Part shown: positions 60,881-64,000 of the stretch, piece after piece
How positions within the stretch are numbered: the stretch's first letter is position 1
Layout: each line of letters starts with the position of its first letter
Source: Myrica gale
Taxonomy: Eukaryota > Streptophyta > Magnoliopsida > Fagales > Myricaceae
Direction: 5' to 3'
DNA: 64,000 nucleotides
Assembly: GCA_963930655.1 (NCBI GenBank)
Contig: OZ005613.1
Span: forward strand, 12,036,501-12,100,500
Translations under genes and position numbers: made by a program
Notes under the pieces: model-generated
What the model was told of the DNA's origin: nothing
Seen by the model: the letters and a program-made list of their open reading frames with translations, nothing else
The model's database searches: none

Positions 60881-61752
60881 GAGCTCATAGGATTCCTCAT
60901 GACCAATGAGATCCAAATCCTAGAAAATGAAGATAGGAGCAAGAAGAAGATGAAGATCGCTCTTAAATCTTCTATAATTGAAGACGAGGATGACGATGAG
61001 GAAGACGTAGTCTTGATTACTAGAAAGTTCAAGAATTTCCTCAAAAGAAAGAAATAAAAAAACCTCAAATACAAGAAGACATCATGACATGTTAACGATG
61101 AAAGCTCCTCCGAAGAAGAAGAAGATGGAGAAATCGCTAACATGTGTCTCATGGCATTTGAGGATGTTGATGAGGTATACTCTTCGGATGATGAGCTTAA
61201 ACTTTCATATATTGAACTTCATAATGCCTTTGATGAACTTCTCTGTCAATTTGAAAAACTTGGTTCAAAATATACATCCTTGAAAAAGAAACTCATTTTG
61301 ATTTGAAAAGAAATTGATTTATTGAAAAATGAGCAAAATACTCTTAAGGATTGAAAATGATTTACTCCAACAAAAAGTTTTAGAATTTGAAAATGAGAAA
61401 GTTGATTTGAACAACAAAATAGTTTCTCAAAGCAAAATCCTTGAAAATTTTACTCAAGGAAAGAAATATTTATATTTGATTATTGGTAGTAAATATGTGT
61501 CTTTGACAAAACGGCTTAGGCTACAAGCCTTCTATTCACCAAAAATATTTTAAGAATTATTTTGTGAAGGCTAAGTCTTTCTGTGCACATACTCAAACAT
61601 GTCATTTTTGCAACAAAGATGAACATCTAAATTTTTATTGTGCATTAAAGAAACTTGAGAGCAAGACTCTCAAGAAGACATGGGTTCCAAAAGGAACCAA
61701 GGCTAACACCGAAGGACCCGAGAAAGTTTGGGTACCAAAAATGATTTCTTGA
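60881..61752 (+). pseudogene. Ty1/copia gag C-terminal part
   Basis: Starting abruptly after the LINE text, the frame reads ELIGFLMTNEIQILENE, an acidic SSIIEDEDDDEEDVV stretch, LITRKFKNFLKRK, then EEDGEIANMCLMAFEDVDEV and SYIELHNAFDELLCQFEKL. After coiled-coil repeats comes a zinc knuckle, CHFCNKDEHLNFYC, and WVPKGT/WVPKMIS. This order is typical of large SIRE-like copia gags. The N-terminal half and all of pol are missing; stops interrupt the middle. It leads to the LTR at 62641. Confidence 0.8.
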
Positions 61753-62640
61753 TTCCCTTGTAGGATGGAGCAATAAAGAGTGCTTGAATAATACTTGCCT
61801 ATCAAGAAGGCTTGTGACATTTGAGGACAAATGCTAAGGGGAAGACATTTGGTAAATTACAATCCTTTGATAGAACTTATTGTTGGTTGATTAAATTCTA
61901 TGATGATTTCTTATGTGTTTATGTTAAATGCAAATGTATTAATCTTTGACATATTTCTAGCATTTCTCAAAATGGAACATCTATGAGCTAACATTTTTAC
62001 AAAATCATGAACTTTGATGAGTTTTTGTGAGTTTAAATTTTTTGGTTGAGAATGACCTTTTAAATTGTCATTGGTAGCTAAGAGATTGGTACAAACCCAC
62101 TCGATGAACTACTATCGTAATAGCGATAGACTCTTGAGTCCCCATTAGTCATCCTCTATACTATTTCATCGAGATTGTCATTTAAAACCCCAAATTGTTA
62201 TTTTGGATGAGAAATGATTATTTGACTTCTATCCATGCATTCTCTTTTTGTTCGACAAAGGGAGAGATTTCTTACATGTCCATATGTTTGTATTCCCTTT
62301 GATCATATGACGGATATTGGAAAAATGCATGTTTGGGAAAGCTATTGATAGATAATGCATGCACATATCTTAATTTTTAACAATTTTTGGTGATTCATCC
62401 ATCTACAGTTTTATCCTTTGTCTTTTTTATATGACAAATGTGGAGAAATGTGTTAATTATTTTTTATGATTATATATTATCCTTCTGAATTGGATTATTA
62501 ATATTGATTGTATTATTCTTTTATGAATCCAACGGCTACTAATGTTTTGTCTCAAAGTTTCAAATAATTGTCCATTGCAAAAGATATGGTGAGTCATCTT
62601 AAAACTATCAATTTATTGTCATCATAAAAAAAAGGGAGAC
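61753..62640 (+). other. Non-coding internal region before the 3' LTR
   Basis: No protease, integrase or reverse transcriptase similarity is seen. It ends in the purine tract AAAAAAAAAGGGAGAC that primes plus-strand synthesis at the LTR. Confidence 0.6.
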
Positions 62641-63897
62641 TGTTGGCTTTTGTGCACAATTGATATTTTAATAATTTCAATAAATGAATTAAGTTTACAA
62701 ATTGGACATCTTTAAAGACAAAGAAGTTGTCATCAAAGAGCCAAAGATAAGAAGATTGAAGATCTAGAAGATGCAAAGAGCTCAAAAGTGAAGATTCAAG
62801 ACCTTAGGATATAACTTTGTAACTCTTAGTTTCACTTTTGACAATGATTTAAATCATACACATGCATATCTTTCAAAACGTGCATAAAACGTTTTACCTC
62901 TTGCTTTGAAGATCAAAACATTTTAAATGATTTTAAAACACCTCAATCAAACTCTCAAACATTTTATATACTTATGAGAAGTTAGTCTTTAAAATTAGGT
63001 GTTTCAAAGTGGTCAAAAACGTAGTTTTTAATGAACCGGATCATGTGCATAAGTTGAGGAGGTCGACCGGCTGGTGAAGTGGTCGACTGGTATCCGACCG
63101 CTTAATATAGCGGTCGACCGGTTGTTTTTGAAAATATAGTCATTCTGATTTCTGTCATTATGACTGTTGAGTAACGGTAATTTTAAGCGGTCGACCGACT
63201 CATTTTAACAGACAACCCCCAACGGCTATAAACGACTAGTTTCTATTGTGGGCTATAAAAAGACCTTCCTAAAGTCTAAAAATAAGTTAGAACGACCACA
63301 TATCATATTACATATGTTGAGAAATAACTTTATCCTTTCTATTCCATATTTCTCATATCATTCACACAAATTACACTTTCTTATCCTTGTCATTGTGTGA
63401 ATTAAAGAGATAGAGCTTTTCATTTTCATATCCACTCTTTGAGATAGTTTATTCTTTTATCTTCTTACCCAAGAGAAGTGAATTCTTTAGAGAGGTTGTT
63501 CAATAAAGAAGAAGCTTATAAAGGGTATATCTCAAGCTTGCTTAGGTTGTGAGTGGTGCGCCCAAAAAACTACTTGAGTTATGAGTGTTGAGATCGGGAA
63601 AACAAATATGGTTCTTTAGCACCCGGAAGCTAGAACGTACGCTATTTGGAAGATAGTGGGAAAACCTCAAGGCTCGGTAAATGAGCTAAGGGGTGGATGT
63701 AGGCAAGTTTGCCGAACCACCTAAAAATCTCGTCTTTAACCATACTCTTTACAGTTAGCACTTATTTAGACTTGTTGCATCTATATACTTGTACTAAACT
63801 AGTCTTTACTTTGCAAACAGGATATTGGGGGTTAAAAGCAAAAAAGTTTGGAAACGTAATTCACCCCTCTTGGGTTGCCTTAATCCTAGGACTTACA
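62641..63897 (+). mobile_element. 3' LTR, GGTCGACC family, copy C
   Basis: 1257 bp from TGTTGGCTTTTGTGCA to TAATCCTAGGACTTACA, directly after the purine tract. It matches the solo LTRs at 17411-18670 and 44178-45448 (both reversed), and it links that family to a copia gag. Palindromes GGTCGACC lie around 63060-63200. The next bases AGTTA would be the duplication; no 5' LTR is present. Confidence 0.9.
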
Positions 63898-63902
63898 AGT
63901 TA

Positions 63903-64000
63903 TTCCCCAGAGCTACTGTCCAACACTTAACCCGCTTAGCATCAGACCATGTGCCCATCATGCTGGATGTTATGGTCGATAAAGATAGAAATCCAAGACT
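63903..64000 (+). pseudogene. LINE ORF2 endonuclease fragment (runs off the window)
   Basis: The frame reads FPRATVQHLTRLASDHVPIM then LDVMVDKDRNPR, matching the C-terminal end of plant L1 endonuclease domains, where SDH holds the catalytic Asp-His pair. It is probably the continuation of the LINE whose ORF1 lies at 60140-60880, split by the copia insertion. Confidence 0.7.

Overview
The window is nuclear DNA of a flowering plant. Evidence: a 13-exon NDR/AGC-type protein kinase gene with plant-sized introns, an ALOG/LSH transcription-factor gene, and a dense mosaic of plant transposon families (Ty1/copia, Ty3/gypsy, TRIM, solo LTRs, hAT, Mutator-like, CACTA, Tourist-like, LINE). The DNA is AT-rich. 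The species cannot be named from the sequence. Only two genes look functional: NDR (22867-36550, minus) and LSH (56680-57240, minus). Most of the rest is transposon or relic.

Layout. 688-4471: decayed Ty1/copia body with its 3' LTR. 6884-8202: non-autonomous hAT element with an exact 8-bp target duplication. 9347-9657: complete 311-bp TRIM. 12285-15059: CACTA-like end and Transposase_32-type pseudogene. 17411-18670 and 19130-20465: two solo LTRs, each with a perfect 5-bp target duplication. 22867-36550: the NDR gene; a Mutator-like MITE lies in intron 5 and a complete but broken copia element lies antisense in intron 4.

37636-38416: foldback element with a GC-rich core. 39392-41770: junkyard of hAT transposase C-terminus, PGES2-like exons and a first exon of an SNF2 helicase, all on the minus strand. 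42124-42325: Tourist-like MITE. 42465-46779: Ty3/gypsy element (minus) retaining two 434-bp LTRs and gag only, split by a solo LTR. 48437-50219: second copy of the hAT family, itself hit by a Mutator-like MITE. 50943-56001: CACTA-like element full of GATCGATCG motifs, with a nested solo LTR. 59498-59930: LRR receptor relic. About 60140-64000: a LINE interrupted by a 5'-truncated copia element.

No operon-like or pathway-like arrangement exists. The biology is two regulatory genes embedded in nested insertions. I found no convincing new autonomous system. The strongest unexplained signal is a CpG-bearing palindrome, GGTCGACC, carried as clusters by both an LTR-retrotransposon family and an unrelated Mutator-like MITE family. 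Analogous palindromic arrays occur in the hAT family (GCGCTCGAGCGC) and the CACTA element (GATCGATCG). Target duplications, LTR boundaries and splice sites were read by eye; family names rest on motif recognition without a database search.
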